From: an uncultured Collinsella sp.
GTDB lineage: Bacteria > Actinomycetota > Coriobacteriia > Coriobacteriales > Coriobacteriaceae
Length of the DNA stretch: 64,000 nucleotides
Reading direction: 5' to 3'
NCBI GenBank assembly: GCA_934668875.1
Contig: CAKUON010000001.1
Span: 124,001 to 188,000, forward strand
Each line of letters starts with the position of its first letter. Positions within the stretch are counted from its first letter, which is position 1. Shown one piece after another: positions 35,184-43,831 of the stretch. The position numbers and the translations under genes were made by a program. The notes below the pieces were generated by a model, which was not told where the DNA came from, made no database searches, and saw nothing but the letters and a program-made list of their open reading frames with translations.

Positions 35184-36074
35184 TCACGAAGCGAGATGTC
35201 GCAATAGGTGAAGGAAAACTGTCTGATGTCGATCAGTCCACGCATTTTGCCGATAGCAAAAGTAGATAGGCAGAGTTACGTCACGCGATCCTTCAATGGA
35301 ACACTCGCTCACTTCTGATCCATCCGATGCGAGAGAGGACCCAGACAAACTCAATATCAATCCCCCGGCTTGAAGAAACTCAACCTGAGCCCTGCTTCCG
35401 TATTCAACATCACGGAAGCGGAAATTAACGAGCTGAGCTTCGGGGCATCGGTTGATTGCATTGAGACAGGGCGACAAATTAATTGGAACAGCGAGCCTGC
35501 CGCCCAGTAGCTCACGAATGGTCATAGCGTCCACAGATTGATGGCCCGCCGGGCACGAAAGAACCTTGAGCTCCTTTTCACCCAAGTATTTCGAAGAAAG
35601 GGCGCTGTCCCGTGGTTCTTCAAATGAGATGGCTGCATCCGAAATACCAAGCATGAGCGACTCAAAACATGTAGCCGTTGGCTGATGCCACACATCGAGG
35701 TGGATCTGAGGATGCAAGCGCTCAAACGAGTCATACCAGTTTTCGGCAAAAAGGCGCCCCCGTCCATGAAGGCAAGGGGCGTAAAGACGAAAGTGGCCGT
35801 CGGGCGAAACGCCATCGTCCCTCGATTGAGCGTACTTTTTGAGATCGTCGACTTGCGCCAGGATCACGCGTGCACGACGCGCAAATTCTCTGCCCGCCGG
35901 AGACAAAACAGCCTCCCCCGCCGATCGATCGAGCAAAACAATCTGATACTCAGATTCCAACTTCTTAATTGCCGACGAAACGGCCTGTGGACTCACATGG
36001 ACGGCGCGAGCAGCCTTGCGCACGCCGCCATAGCTCGCTACCGCTTGAAGGTATTCGAGTTGAGAAAGCTGCAT
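35184..36074 (-). CDS. LysR-family transcriptional regulator
   Basis: A 296-residue regulator with the N-terminal winged HTH (MQLSQLEYLQAVASYGGVRKAARAVHVSPQAVSSAIKKLE) and a periplasmic-binding-protein-like effector domain starting near DGHFRLYAPCLHG. The HTH recognition helix (VSPQAVSSAIKKLE) matches the family closely. Effector unknown. GGAGTAATCT precedes the ATG. It probably controls the MFS carrier just downstream (same strand). An independent role cannot be excluded. Base composition is lower in GC than in the flanking core genes. Confidence 0.92.
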   Translation of the reverse strand: MQLSQLEYLQAVASYGGVRKAARAVHVSPQAVSSAIKKLESEYQIVLLDRSAGEAVLSPAGREFARRARVILAQVDDLKKYAQSRDDGVSPDGHFRLYAPCLHGRGRLFAENWYDSFERLHPQIHLDVWHQPTATCFESLMLGISDAAISFEEPRDSALSSKYLGEKELKVLSCPAGHQSVDAMTIRELLGGRLAVPINLSPCLNAINRCPEAQLVNFRFRDVEYGSRAQVEFLQAGGLILSLSGSSLASDGSEVSECSIEGSRDVTLPIYFCYRQNAWTDRHQTVFLHLLRHLAS

Positions 36075-36115
36075 AGATTACTCCAAAGGCAGCCAAGGCG
36101 ACGGGCTGCGCGTCC

Positions 36116-36451
36116 TCAGATGAGGTTCTCGCCCAGGTTCTTGCCGCCGAGGACGTGCATGTGGAAGTGCATAACGGTCTGGCCGGCGTTGACGCCCTTG
36201 TTGGAGATGACGCGGAAACCGTCCTCCAGGCCCTTGGCCTTGGCGACCTCCTGGATGGCGTGAGCCATCGCGCCCATGGTCTCGGCAGGTACGTTGTCGG
36301 CGATGTCACTGTAGTGCTTTTTGGGGATCACGAGCGTGTGGACCGGCGCTTGGGGGTTAAGGTCGTCGAACGCGATGACCTGGTCGTCCTCATAGACAAC
36401 GGTCGAGGGGATCTCGTGGTTGGCAATTTTGCAAAAGATGCAATCACACAT
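36116..36451 (-). CDS. hinT: HIT family purine nucleoside phosphoramidase (HinT)
   Basis: A 111-residue cytoplasmic hydrolase of AMP-lysine/phosphoramidates. It has the N-terminal CDCIFCKIANHEIPS with the Cys pair, DDLNPQAPVHTLVIPKKH, and the histidine triad in VMHFHMHVLGG. Full length. ATG follows AAAGGAACCAACC. It ends 41 bp before the LysR start and is transcribed the same way, but it is a housekeeping gene and functional linkage is not implied. Confidence 0.95.
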   Translation of the reverse strand: MCDCIFCKIANHEIPSTVVYEDDQVIAFDDLNPQAPVHTLVIPKKHYSDIADNVPAETMGAMAHAIQEVAKAKGLEDGFRVISNKGVNAGQTVMHFHMHVLGGKNLGENLI

Positions 36452-36602
36452 GGTTGGTTCCTTTCTAGTGACAACGCAAAAAGTCGTGTTGTTCAGTGAA
36501 ACACCAGAACAGTTTAGCCCACTTCAAAGATCCCAATTGAGCGAATTCTATTCATCGGCAATCGCAATGACCAGAGGGCTTCACCCATCCATATGCTCGC
36601 AC

Positions 36603-37823
36603 CTATTCAGAGCGTTTGACCTCGGGAATGATCAATATCGGAAGGACAGATAGGCCGTAAAGCAGAGTAATAAGCATCATTTGTTTGTCGTAATCTGAAC
36701 CGGAAATAGCCGCAATCCCAATAGGAAGCATATAAGAACCCAAAAGGCTAACTTCAGCCATAATGCCGCCAGCGCTGCCTGCATAACGAGTGCCGATTTC
36801 AGCAAATGAGACTGGCAGAGCCTGAACAACTGGACCCATCATGCTCGTAACAATGCCGCACACCGCAAGCAACACTCCCATGGACCTCAAGCCCGAGGCA
36901 AACCATGCAACCGCAATTGAAATGGAACCAAGAAGCCCGACGACCACAAGGTACGGTCGCGTAAGGCGGCATTTGCCGTAAAGAATCGGAGCAATCAAGC
37001 AACCGACAATCCCAGCAGCAGTTGTCAGCGCCGCCATTTCGCCGGCCGTCGAAGCATCGGTGCCTCGCACAAGCTCAAGAGCCTGAGGTAGCACACCGGA
37101 AAAGGCGGTCGTGGCGGCAAGTGAGAAAGCGGCGCAAATCGCGCAAAGCCAAACGTTGCGCGAACGAAAAGCAGTCAGAAGAGCTTGGTCGTGCTCAACG
37201 CCACCAGGGATAAGCGAGTCATGCTGTACGTTCTTACCAAATAAACCCCAGAAGATAGTTAGAACGATCAATAACCCTTCTGCGGCCGTATAGCCCATTA
37301 GCACGGAAGGCATAAACGCCGATGACGCTTGCGCCGCCGCGATGCCAAAGCAAGTTGCCGCATAGTAAATACCCATCGCAACATCCGTCTTATTTGCAAA
37401 CCAAAGTCCAAGCGTCTTTGCATTATTGGCAGTCAATGCCGCCATCCCCACGCCAATGCAAAACATCGAGACAAGTTGAGCAGGAAAGTTCGATAGGCTG
37501 ATTATTCTGATCGCGCCGCCAACTAAGGAAACGCAAAACCCGCCAAGTATCACTACTTTGGGCCCAAACCTATCTCCAAGTGATCCGAACGGAAGACTAA
37601 AGAAAACCGCAGCGAGCATTGGCGCCAGAAAGAGAGACGAGAATCCGACAGGGTCGATATTCATCTGAGGCATGATGACCGTGGCGTAGGCGGCGACCTG
37701 ATACTGCATATAGTTGCCCAAAAAACAGAGGCCACACGCCAACAGCAATATTAACCAGCGGTAACCGCTCGAAGCCGGCCCCTGCTCATCCCTGAGCGTT
37801 ATTTCCCGTGCGTCACCGCCCAT
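36603..37823 (-). CDS. MFS transporter, paralogue 1
   Basis: A 406-residue 12-helix carrier beginning with a short polar tail and YRWLILLLACGLCFLGNYMQYQVAAYA. Motif A reads GSLGDRFGPKVVI. The block ALPVSFAEIGTRYAGSAGGIMAEVSLLGSYMLP is nearly repeated in the next gene, so the two are paralogues and belong to the CynX/NarK-like branch of MFS. Substrate unknown. I took the ATG at 37821-37823, with GAGGTG 6-7 nt upstream; a GTG three codons earlier is the only alternative. It is third in the minus-strand set esterase-MFS-MFS. Confidence 0.85.
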   Translation of the reverse strand: MGGDAREITLRDEQGPASSGYRWLILLLACGLCFLGNYMQYQVAAYATVIMPQMNIDPVGFSSLFLAPMLAAVFFSLPFGSLGDRFGPKVVILGGFCVSLVGGAIRIISLSNFPAQLVSMFCIGVGMAALTANNAKTLGLWFANKTDVAMGIYYAATCFGIAAAQASSAFMPSVLMGYTAAEGLLIVLTIFWGLFGKNVQHDSLIPGGVEHDQALLTAFRSRNVWLCAICAAFSLAATTAFSGVLPQALELVRGTDASTAGEMAALTTAAGIVGCLIAPILYGKCRLTRPYLVVVGLLGSISIAVAWFASGLRSMGVLLAVCGIVTSMMGPVVQALPVSFAEIGTRYAGSAGGIMAEVSLLGSYMLPIGIAAISGSDYDKQMMLITLLYGLSVLPILIIPEVKRSE

Positions 37824-37840
37824 GGTGCCCACCTCACTTT

Positions 37841-37881
37841 AAAAATGGTCGCGTCCCCTATCATCAGGAGGCCGCGACCAT
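37841..37881 (-). terminator. Intercistronic terminator between the two MFS genes
   Basis: ATGGTCGCG/CGCGACCAT (9-bp perfect arms) followed by TTTTTAAAG on the minus strand. The T-run ends just before the Shine-Dalgarno of the downstream MFS gene, so it could act as a partial attenuator. Confidence 0.65.
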
Positions 37882-37897
37882 GCGAAACAGCGTTCTA

Positions 37898-39115
37898 TTA
37901 TATTTCAGTGGCCTCAGGCATCTCGGCTTTTGCCGCAGCGCCAGTTTCAGGCAGCATCGCAATAGGCAAAACACTGGCGAGGAAGAGAATCGATTCGATC
38001 GTAAAGTTCAACGTCCAATTGTCGCCAGAAATTGACGAGACAATAACGGGAACAAAATAGGAGCAAAGAAGGCCAACGGTACCGATTATTCCGCCAGCGC
38101 TACCGGCATATTTTGCACCAATCTCGGGAAGGTCAGGAGTCATTGCCTGAATAATAGGGCCGGAAAGAGCCGTCATAAAACCGTTGAGGACGAGAGCCAC
38201 CCACATGACGGTGCCAAGCGGCAAAAACCAGTTTGCAACCATTACAACAGCGGCAATCACCGTCGTTACAATGAGAAACGGCTTGTTCTTACCGAGCTTG
38301 AGGACGGCAGCCGGTCCCGCAAAACAGGCAAAGAAGCTGCCGACAGTAATGATTGCTGCCATAGATCCAGCAGTAGCAGTATCAACACCGCGAACGAGTT
38401 CGAGTGCAGACGGGAGAATTGCACAATATGCCGTGGTTGAAGCGAGGGTTAGGCCATAAGCCAAGGCAATGCACCAAACGCCGCGCGACTTTGCGGCAAT
38501 CTTAATGTACTTCATGACCGGCTCGGGCTCGGGCATGGGCTCGCCCTCCGGGACGTTCCTCATAAAGAAGATCCACAGAGCAGCAGTTACAGCTTCGGCA
38601 ATAGCAGCAACCAGATAAGACACGTCAAGCGAAGGAAAATAAGTGCTGAATGCCTGGGCTATCACGATGGACACACATGAAGCGGCATAGAAAACTCCCA
38701 CGGCAAGGGAGGTCTGCTGTTTAAACCAGGAACCCAGTACCTTTGCCAGGTTGGCATTGAGCGCCGCAATGCCAAAGCCGATCATAAACATCGAAACGAT
38801 CTGCATGGTAAAGTCGTTAATCATGAAATAGCGCAGAAAGCCGCCCACGGCAGAAAGCACCATGCCAATTGACACGACAAGCTTAACGCCGTAGCGATCA
38901 GCAAGAGATCCTGCTGGAATCGACAAAAACACAGCGGTGAGCATCGGCATCAGCATAAGATTGGTAAGTCCACCAGCATCGATACCGAGAGTCGTCATCA
39001 CAACGACGCCCCACGCTGAAACCTGATATTGCATGAAGTTTGCCATAAAACAAATGAGACAAACTACGAATAAAATCATCCATCGATAACCCGATAGCTT
39101 TTCTTCTTGAGCCAT
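37898..39115 (-). CDS. MFS transporter, paralogue 2
   Basis: A 405-residue carrier similar to the downstream gene from the first helix (YRWMILFVVCLICFMANFMQYQVSAWG) to the last (PDLPEIGAKYAGSAGGIIGTVGLLCSYFVPV). Motif A is GSLADRYGVKLVV. A Glu/Pro-rich loop (EGEPMPEPEPVMK) marks the central cytoplasmic linker. AAGGAGAAAGAA precedes the ATG. It follows the carboxylesterase by 77 bp. A pair of related carriers behind an esterase suggests import of an ester, or export of its products; the substrate is not known. Confidence 0.87.
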   Translation of the reverse strand: MAQEEKLSGYRWMILFVVCLICFMANFMQYQVSAWGVVVMTTLGIDAGGLTNLMLMPMLTAVFLSIPAGSLADRYGVKLVVSIGMVLSAVGGFLRYFMINDFTMQIVSMFMIGFGIAALNANLAKVLGSWFKQQTSLAVGVFYAASCVSIVIAQAFSTYFPSLDVSYLVAAIAEAVTAALWIFFMRNVPEGEPMPEPEPVMKYIKIAAKSRGVWCIALAYGLTLASTTAYCAILPSALELVRGVDTATAGSMAAIITVGSFFACFAGPAAVLKLGKNKPFLIVTTVIAAVVMVANWFLPLGTVMWVALVLNGFMTALSGPIIQAMTPDLPEIGAKYAGSAGGIIGTVGLLCSYFVPVIVSSISGDNWTLNFTIESILFLASVLPIAMLPETGAAAKAEMPEATEI

Positions 39116-39192
39116 TTCTTTCTCCTTACGCAGGGATAGTCCAAGCTGAATTCAATGGGGCTAATCAGCCCACTCCATTGCGGTTTCTTTCA

Positions 39193-40683
39193 CTAATCGT
39201 TGAGTAGCACCTCGTACATAGGACGGAACACCGAATCTTCTTTCGCATGCAGCGAATGCACCGGCTTCCACTCGTTGTCGTCAATTACCATATGAATGTG
39301 GTTCTCAGCGGTATAGGGGTCCCATGGCGCCTTGCCCTCAACAATCGGCTTGCCCGTCTTCGCAAAGCTGAACCACGCATCGTTCACTTCATCCGCGAGA
39401 TGCGCTGGAGGATTGTCGCCCGTAAACATCAGACCACTCGCGGTATCAAGATTCTTGAAAACGAACGGCACCTCGATTGCGTGGCAAGAACCCATTCCCT
39501 CGACACGAGATTTATAGCGGAACAAATAGTTGTACACGGGTTTAAACGCCGACTGCTCTTCAGCCATAAGGTCGGTGCCAACAAAGAAACCGGTTGAGTT
39601 CATAAAATTGGTGTAATTCTCGGTAAAATCGCGCTCAGGCCATGCCTCTCGATATGCCTGCTCCCAGTAATCAATATCAATCTGATCATCAAAATGAATC
39701 GGGAATTGGCCGTGCCAGAATCCGGGAAGGTCATCGAAGTAGAAATGGAAATACGTAAACTCGTCCTCGGTACACCCAATCATAATATCGATATCCTTGG
39801 CTGCGCCCTCCGCCCAGGCCTTCATCGGCTTTTTAGGAAGGAAAGTACCGTCGCAAACCGGCGAGAAAATTAGCGACACTTCGTAAGTATGACGATCGCA
39901 CCACACCTGCATGCCCTCAATGAGCTCGTCTGCCGACTTCGCCAAGAGATCTTGGGCGGTTTTGCATCCCATGATTTCGGCGAACTCCCGAGCAAAGTGC
40001 TCGCCGCGCTCACGGGTCTTATAAAGCTGGATAGGGCCGGATTCCAAAATCGCACGTTGGAAATACTTATTTGCCTCTGGCAAAATGGATAGAAGAGCCT
40101 GGCTGGAAGAGCCTGCCGACTCACCGAAAAGCGTAACGCAATTGGGGTCACCGCCGAAGGCGGAAATATTCTCATGCACCCACTCGAGCGCGCGGATTTG
40201 ATCAAGAATGGCAAGATAACCAGCCTCTTTGTAATCCTCTCCACCCGGCAGGCAATCGAGCAGCAGCGATCCAAACAAGTTCAGACGGTAGTTAATCGAA
40301 ACAATAACGACATCCTTCGCTGCCGCGAAATTGGAGCCGTTATATAGCGGGTCGGCAGATCCACCTGAGAAGTAGGCACCTCCATGGATATACACCATGA
40401 CAGGAAGGTTCTTGCGCTCGTGTCCCCTGACCCACACGTTAAGGCTCAGGCAATCCTCCCCTTGCTCATGAAGCGAAGCGAGTTCGACTTCATCGATAAA
40501 CTGCCTGGCAGAATGCCCGAATTCCACGCATTCAATTTCCTCATCGGAATCGTCAAGGCGCTCGGGGGCACGCCAGCGAAGATCACCTACCGGTTGCTTT
40601 GCATAGGGGATGCCCAAAAATGCTTCAACCCCGTTTTCGAGCGTCTTGCCCGAAACTATGCCCGTCCTAGTCTTGACCTTCAT
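39193..40683 (-). CDS. Type B carboxylesterase/lipase family hydrolase
   Basis: A 496-residue alpha/beta hydrolase without signal peptide. It has GIPYAKQPVGDLRWRAP, EDCLSLNVWV, the oxyanion hole YIHGGAYFSGGSAD, the nucleophile elbow TLFGESAGSSSQALLS (Ser), the acid near GCTEDEFTYF and the catalytic His in GMGSCHAIEVPFVF. All triad elements are intact. Substrates in the family range from short esters to carbamates and xenobiotic esters. It is transcribed away from a MerR regulator (245 bp divergent gap) and heads the esterase-MFS-MFS series. GAGGAAGGACAAGCA precedes the ATG. Confidence 0.92.
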   Translation of the reverse strand: MKVKTRTGIVSGKTLENGVEAFLGIPYAKQPVGDLRWRAPERLDDSDEEIECVEFGHSARQFIDEVELASLHEQGEDCLSLNVWVRGHERKNLPVMVYIHGGAYFSGGSADPLYNGSNFAAAKDVVIVSINYRLNLFGSLLLDCLPGGEDYKEAGYLAILDQIRALEWVHENISAFGGDPNCVTLFGESAGSSSQALLSILPEANKYFQRAILESGPIQLYKTRERGEHFAREFAEIMGCKTAQDLLAKSADELIEGMQVWCDRHTYEVSLIFSPVCDGTFLPKKPMKAWAEGAAKDIDIMIGCTEDEFTYFHFYFDDLPGFWHGQFPIHFDDQIDIDYWEQAYREAWPERDFTENYTNFMNSTGFFVGTDLMAEEQSAFKPVYNYLFRYKSRVEGMGSCHAIEVPFVFKNLDTASGLMFTGDNPPAHLADEVNDAWFSFAKTGKPIVEGKAPWDPYTAENHIHMVIDDNEWKPVHSLHAKEDSVFRPMYEVLLND

Positions 40684-40821
40684 TGCTTGTCCTTCCTCAC
40701 AATTAAGATGCTAGATCGATATGATTTAAGCTAGCTGGCTTGAAGCCATCTTAAAATTTGGAGAAAGTCAAAGGTCAACGACGTGTTTCAATGGAATACC
40801 AACTGGAAACCAGGCGCTTAA

Positions 40822-40853
40822 GACCGTTCACCTCGTCAAAACGACCGCTTGCC
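40822..40853 (+). promoter_or_regulatory. 21-bp spaced GACCG repeats in the esterase/merR gap
   Basis: GACCGTTCACC (40822-40832) and GACCGCTTGCC (40843-40853) are 21 bp apart. The same spacing and core word occur at both arcA promoters. TAGAAT at 40878-40883 could be the -10 of the merR gene. Which of the two divergent genes responds is not clear. Confidence 0.45.
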
Positions 40854-40928
40854 CGACAATGACGGTGTAACAAACATTAGAATAGCTCCAAGGTTTTGAG
40901 TGGCCCTAGGGCAGTCGGAAGGTGTGGC

Positions 40929-41759
40929 ATGGAACGCGAGTTTTCCCTTAATATCAAGCAGACGGCCGGCCTCTACGGCGTAAGTGCAGACACCCTTCGC
41001 TATTACGAGTCAATTGGTCTAGTTGCCCCAAAGCGCGGAGCGAATGCCTACCGTGAATACAGGAAGGACGATTTCGGCAGGCTTAACATCATCATGTCAA
41101 TGCTCAACATGAATTACACGCTAAGCGAAATCAGGTCTTTCCTAGACAACCATTCACTCGAAACAAGCTTTGAGCTGTTCAGCAACGAACTTGACAGCAT
41201 CGACGCAGCCATTGCAAAGTTATCGCAACGGCGCCGAAAGATCGAGCATTGCATGCAAAATATATCCATGTCGTTAAGAGCGCGCGAGGAGAAGCAATCG
41301 AGAGTGGTTCATAAGGGACCCCGAGGATATGTCATCGTAAGCGAAGACGAGCTAAGCGGCGACATAATTCCCTACGCCACCATTAAACGCATGAAAGAAC
41401 TCGGGATGGAAATCGACTCGATACACACGGTTCCATGCTTCATCCTTGACCCATCGCGCAGGAGCACCGACGGTTGCTTGGTAGCAAAGAAGACGCTGCT
41501 TTCGCTCGGGTCAAGTGACGATAAAGGGTGTGAGATTTTCCCGGAAGGCGACTATCTTTGCAGGACAACCACCGGCCCTGCTGAAAAAACGCCGATAGTA
41601 TGGAGGGAAATGAACGAATTCATGGACCGGAATCACCTCGTTGCCACGGGGCCTCTTTTAGAATTCTGGTATGTAAGCGAATACATATCCGACAATCAAG
41701 ATGAGTATTTACACACGCTTGAAATAATGGTTGAACCCAATGAAATCGAGCAGCGATAG
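40929..41759 (+). CDS. MerR-family regulator with effector-binding domain
   Basis: A 276-residue BmrR-type activator. The N-terminal MerR HTH reads FSLNIKQTAGLYGVSADTLRYYESIGLVAPKRGANAYREY, then a coiled-coil dimer helix (residues about 75-120: SNELDSIDAAIAKLSQRRRKIEHCMQ), then a GyrI-like ligand pocket with the closing FWYVSEYI...YLHTLEIMVEP. It is likely to control the divergent esterase-MFS-MFS genes in response to a small aromatic or hydrophobic ligand. ATG at 40929 was chosen for the AAGG about 7 nt before it; eleven codons upstream are not used. Confidence 0.88.
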   Translation: MEREFSLNIKQTAGLYGVSADTLRYYESIGLVAPKRGANAYREYRKDDFGRLNIIMSMLNMNYTLSEIRSFLDNHSLETSFELFSNELDSIDAAIAKLSQRRRKIEHCMQNISMSLRAREEKQSRVVHKGPRGYVIVSEDELSGDIIPYATIKRMKELGMEIDSIHTVPCFILDPSRRSTDGCLVAKKTLLSLGSSDDKGCEIFPEGDYLCRTTTGPAEKTPIVWREMNEFMDRNHLVATGPLLEFWYVSEYISDNQDEYLHTLEIMVEPNEIEQR

Positions 41760-41823
41760 CGTCTCAACTCATCTTAAGCGCGCCAAAAGGCAAGCCACAT
41801 TCACGCCTAATGGCCCAGCCACC

Positions 41824-41936
41824 AGGGTAGTCTTTTTGGGACGGGGCTTTTTTGACTACTTTTTCGCAAACGCAAGCGCTCGGCGAGCAACCGCCAAAAG
41901 GTAGTCAAAAAAGCCCCGTCCCAAAAAGACTACCCT
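41824..41936. repeat. Long inverted repeat (36-bp perfect arms) between merR and xseB
   Basis: Arms 41824-41859 and 41901-41936 are perfect reverse complements over 36 bp (AGGGTAGTC...GACTAC), the longest in the window. The spacer holds a small GCTCG/CGAGC hairpin. Runs of T and A inside the arms could provide termination for the converging genes on both strands. Confidence 0.9.
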
Positions 41937-41955
41937 AAAGTGGGCTGCGAGGTGA

Positions 41956-42222
41956 CTAGAACGAGAGGTTGTCGTCGGTGTTGGCGGCTTCGCCGTCAGC
42001 GAGCACGTCGTTGCCGTCGACGTCCTTAAGGAGCACCGAGACCTTCTGCTCGGCATCGGCCAGGCGGGTACGCAGGCTCTTGAGGAGCTCGACGCCGCGG
42101 GTGTAGCTCTCGAGCGACTCCTCGAGCTCCATATCGCCCGACTCCAGGCTGCGGATAATGAGCTCCAGCTCCTGTGAGGCCTGCTTATACGTAAGCTGCT
42201 CGACCGGGGTCTTCTCTGCCAT
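41956..42222 (-). CDS. xseB: Exodeoxyribonuclease VII small subunit
   Basis: An 88-residue helical subunit of exonuclease VII, which degrades single-stranded DNA. The signature is LTYKQASQELELIIRSLESGDMELEESLESYTRGVELLKSLRTRLADAEQKV, cut here to its main blocks: ELELIIRSLESGDMELEE and YTRGVELLK. AAAGGAAACAGAT precedes the ATG. It follows xseA by 42 bp. Confidence 0.95.
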   Translation of the reverse strand: MAEKTPVEQLTYKQASQELELIIRSLESGDMELEESLESYTRGVELLKSLRTRLADAEQKVSVLLKDVDGNDVLADGEAANTDDNLSF

Positions 42223-42264
42223 ATCTGTTTCCTTTCCTAAAGGTCTATCACCATAAAACGCGGT

Positions 42265-43716
42265 CTACTCAACCGTATCGACGGTTGCTGCCACGTTACC
42301 ATCCGCCATACGCACGCGGATGGCGTCACCGGGCTTAAAAGTCTTAGCGCTCGTAGCCACGCCGCCATCGCTGTATGCGATGGAGTAGCCGCGGGCAAGC
42401 ACCTTAAGCGGCGACAGGGCGTCGAGCGAGGCCGCTGCGCGACCCAAGTCGGACGCGGGTTTGCTCAACATCGTGCGTCCCTGATGCTCCAGACGGGAAC
42501 TCGCGAGCGTGAGCGCATGGCGCTTGCCATCGAGCCCCGAGGTGCTTGCGACCAAGCGCTCGGGCAGGCGCTCGAAGTTGGAGCGGAAGGCACCGACCGA
42601 GCGCGCAATGGCGCCCGACAGGCGATCGGCCGTCAGGGCAAGCTCCGACTCGCGACGCTCAACCATAAACGTTGGATCGTTCAGGCACGGGCGGCACGCG
42701 GCTGCATCGAGCGCATCGCCCAAGCGTGCCGTATAGGTATCCCAGGCACGCCGACCGCGCTGATCGAGCATCTCCAGATCGACTTGATCCGACCCGATCA
42801 TCGATGACATCGCAGCGCCCAGACGCTGATGGCGCGTCTCGAGCACGTCGGCCAGCTCTGTCATAGCCGGTGCCACCGATTCTGCAGCCGCCGTTGGCGT
42901 GGAGGCGCGACGGTCGCTCACCATGTCGCAGATCGAGGTATCGGGCTCATGGCCAATACCTGTCACCACAGGCACGGGACAGGCCGCCACCGCGCGGGCA
43001 AGTTCCTCGTCGTTGAAGGTCATGAGATCCTCGAAGGAACCGCCTCCACGCACGAGCAAAATGCAATCGGGCGCCGGCGTAATGGCAGCGGCGCGGCGCA
43101 AGCCTTCAATAAGCTCGGCAGGCGCACCCTCGCCTTGGACCTTGGCGCCCACGCAAACGAGCTCGACGAGCGGGTTGCGACGGCGCAGCGTACGCTTGAC
43201 GTCGTCGATCACGGCGCCGGAAAGCGAGGTGACGACCGCCACGCGCGAGCAAAACACCGGAATGCGACGCTTGCGGGACTCGTCCATCAGCCCCTCGCGG
43301 CGCAGCTTTTCGGCCAACTGTGCCACCTGTTGACGCAGCAGGCCCTCCCCCGCCAGCGAGAACGAACGGGCGACAAAGCTCATACGGCCCGTGGGCTTAT
43401 AGAGATTAAAACTGCCCTTAAAGCTCACCTGCATGCCGTCGCGCAAATCGAAGGTGCGCTTGAGATAGGCGCCCTTCCAGATGATGCAGTCGACAGCGGC
43501 CGAGTCGTCCTTGATCTGGAAGTAGCAGTGGCCGCTTCGAGCATTGGGGCCACGAAAGCCCGTGACCTCGCCCAAAACGCTCAGCTGCGGAATGGCATCG
43601 AGCGCCCCAGCGGCGATCTCGACCGCCTGGCTCACGCTGAGCTCTTTACGCTCCTGCTCGTCCGACCCGTCAAACTCGGCGGAAACGGCATTGCCGGTTA
43701 GATTCCAGCCTGCCAC
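42265..43716 (-). CDS. xseA: Exodeoxyribonuclease VII large subunit
   Basis: Catalytic subunit of exonuclease VII. Of 483 residues, the N-terminal OB fold reads LSVLGEVTGFRGPNARSGHCYFQIKDD, the catalytic domain contains VVTSLSGAVIDDV, LLVRGGGSFEDLMTFNDEELARA and TGIGHEPDTSICDMVSDRRASTPTAAAE. A long coiled-coil arm follows, then the C-terminal PLKVLARGYSIAYSDGG. I take the GTG at 43714-43716 as start, because AAAGGAGG stands 5 nt upstream of it, whereas the two ATGs just upstream have no such site. Length matches the family. Confidence 0.95.
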   Translation of the reverse strand: MAGWNLTGNAVSAEFDGSDEQERKELSVSQAVEIAAGALDAIPQLSVLGEVTGFRGPNARSGHCYFQIKDDSAAVDCIIWKGAYLKRTFDLRDGMQVSFKGSFNLYKPTGRMSFVARSFSLAGEGLLRQQVAQLAEKLRREGLMDESRKRRIPVFCSRVAVVTSLSGAVIDDVKRTLRRRNPLVELVCVGAKVQGEGAPAELIEGLRRAAAITPAPDCILLVRGGGSFEDLMTFNDEELARAVAACPVPVVTGIGHEPDTSICDMVSDRRASTPTAAAESVAPAMTELADVLETRHQRLGAAMSSMIGSDQVDLEMLDQRGRRAWDTYTARLGDALDAAACRPCLNDPTFMVERRESELALTADRLSGAIARSVGAFRSNFERLPERLVASTSGLDGKRHALTLASSRLEHQGRTMLSKPASDLGRAAASLDALSPLKVLARGYSIAYSDGGVATSAKTFKPGDAIRVRMADGNVAATVDTVE

Positions 43717-43785
43717 GCAGCCTCCTTTCGTCATCGTGCACAAGGGCTCCGGCCCTGCGCAAATTCAAGTCCCACACATAGTACA

Positions 43786-43815
43786 GCGCCGCGGGGACAC
43801 AAATCCCCGCGGCGC
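43786..43815 (-). terminator. Hairpin after the zinc metallopeptidase
   Basis: Perfect 12-bp stem GCGCCGCGGGGA/TCCCCGCGGCGC with a 6-nt loop, 16 bp after the protease stop, without a T-run. It might be a terminator that needs Rho or NusA, or an mRNA 3' stabiliser. Confidence 0.5.
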
Positions 43816-43831
43816 CTGTCAGTCCAAGTTC

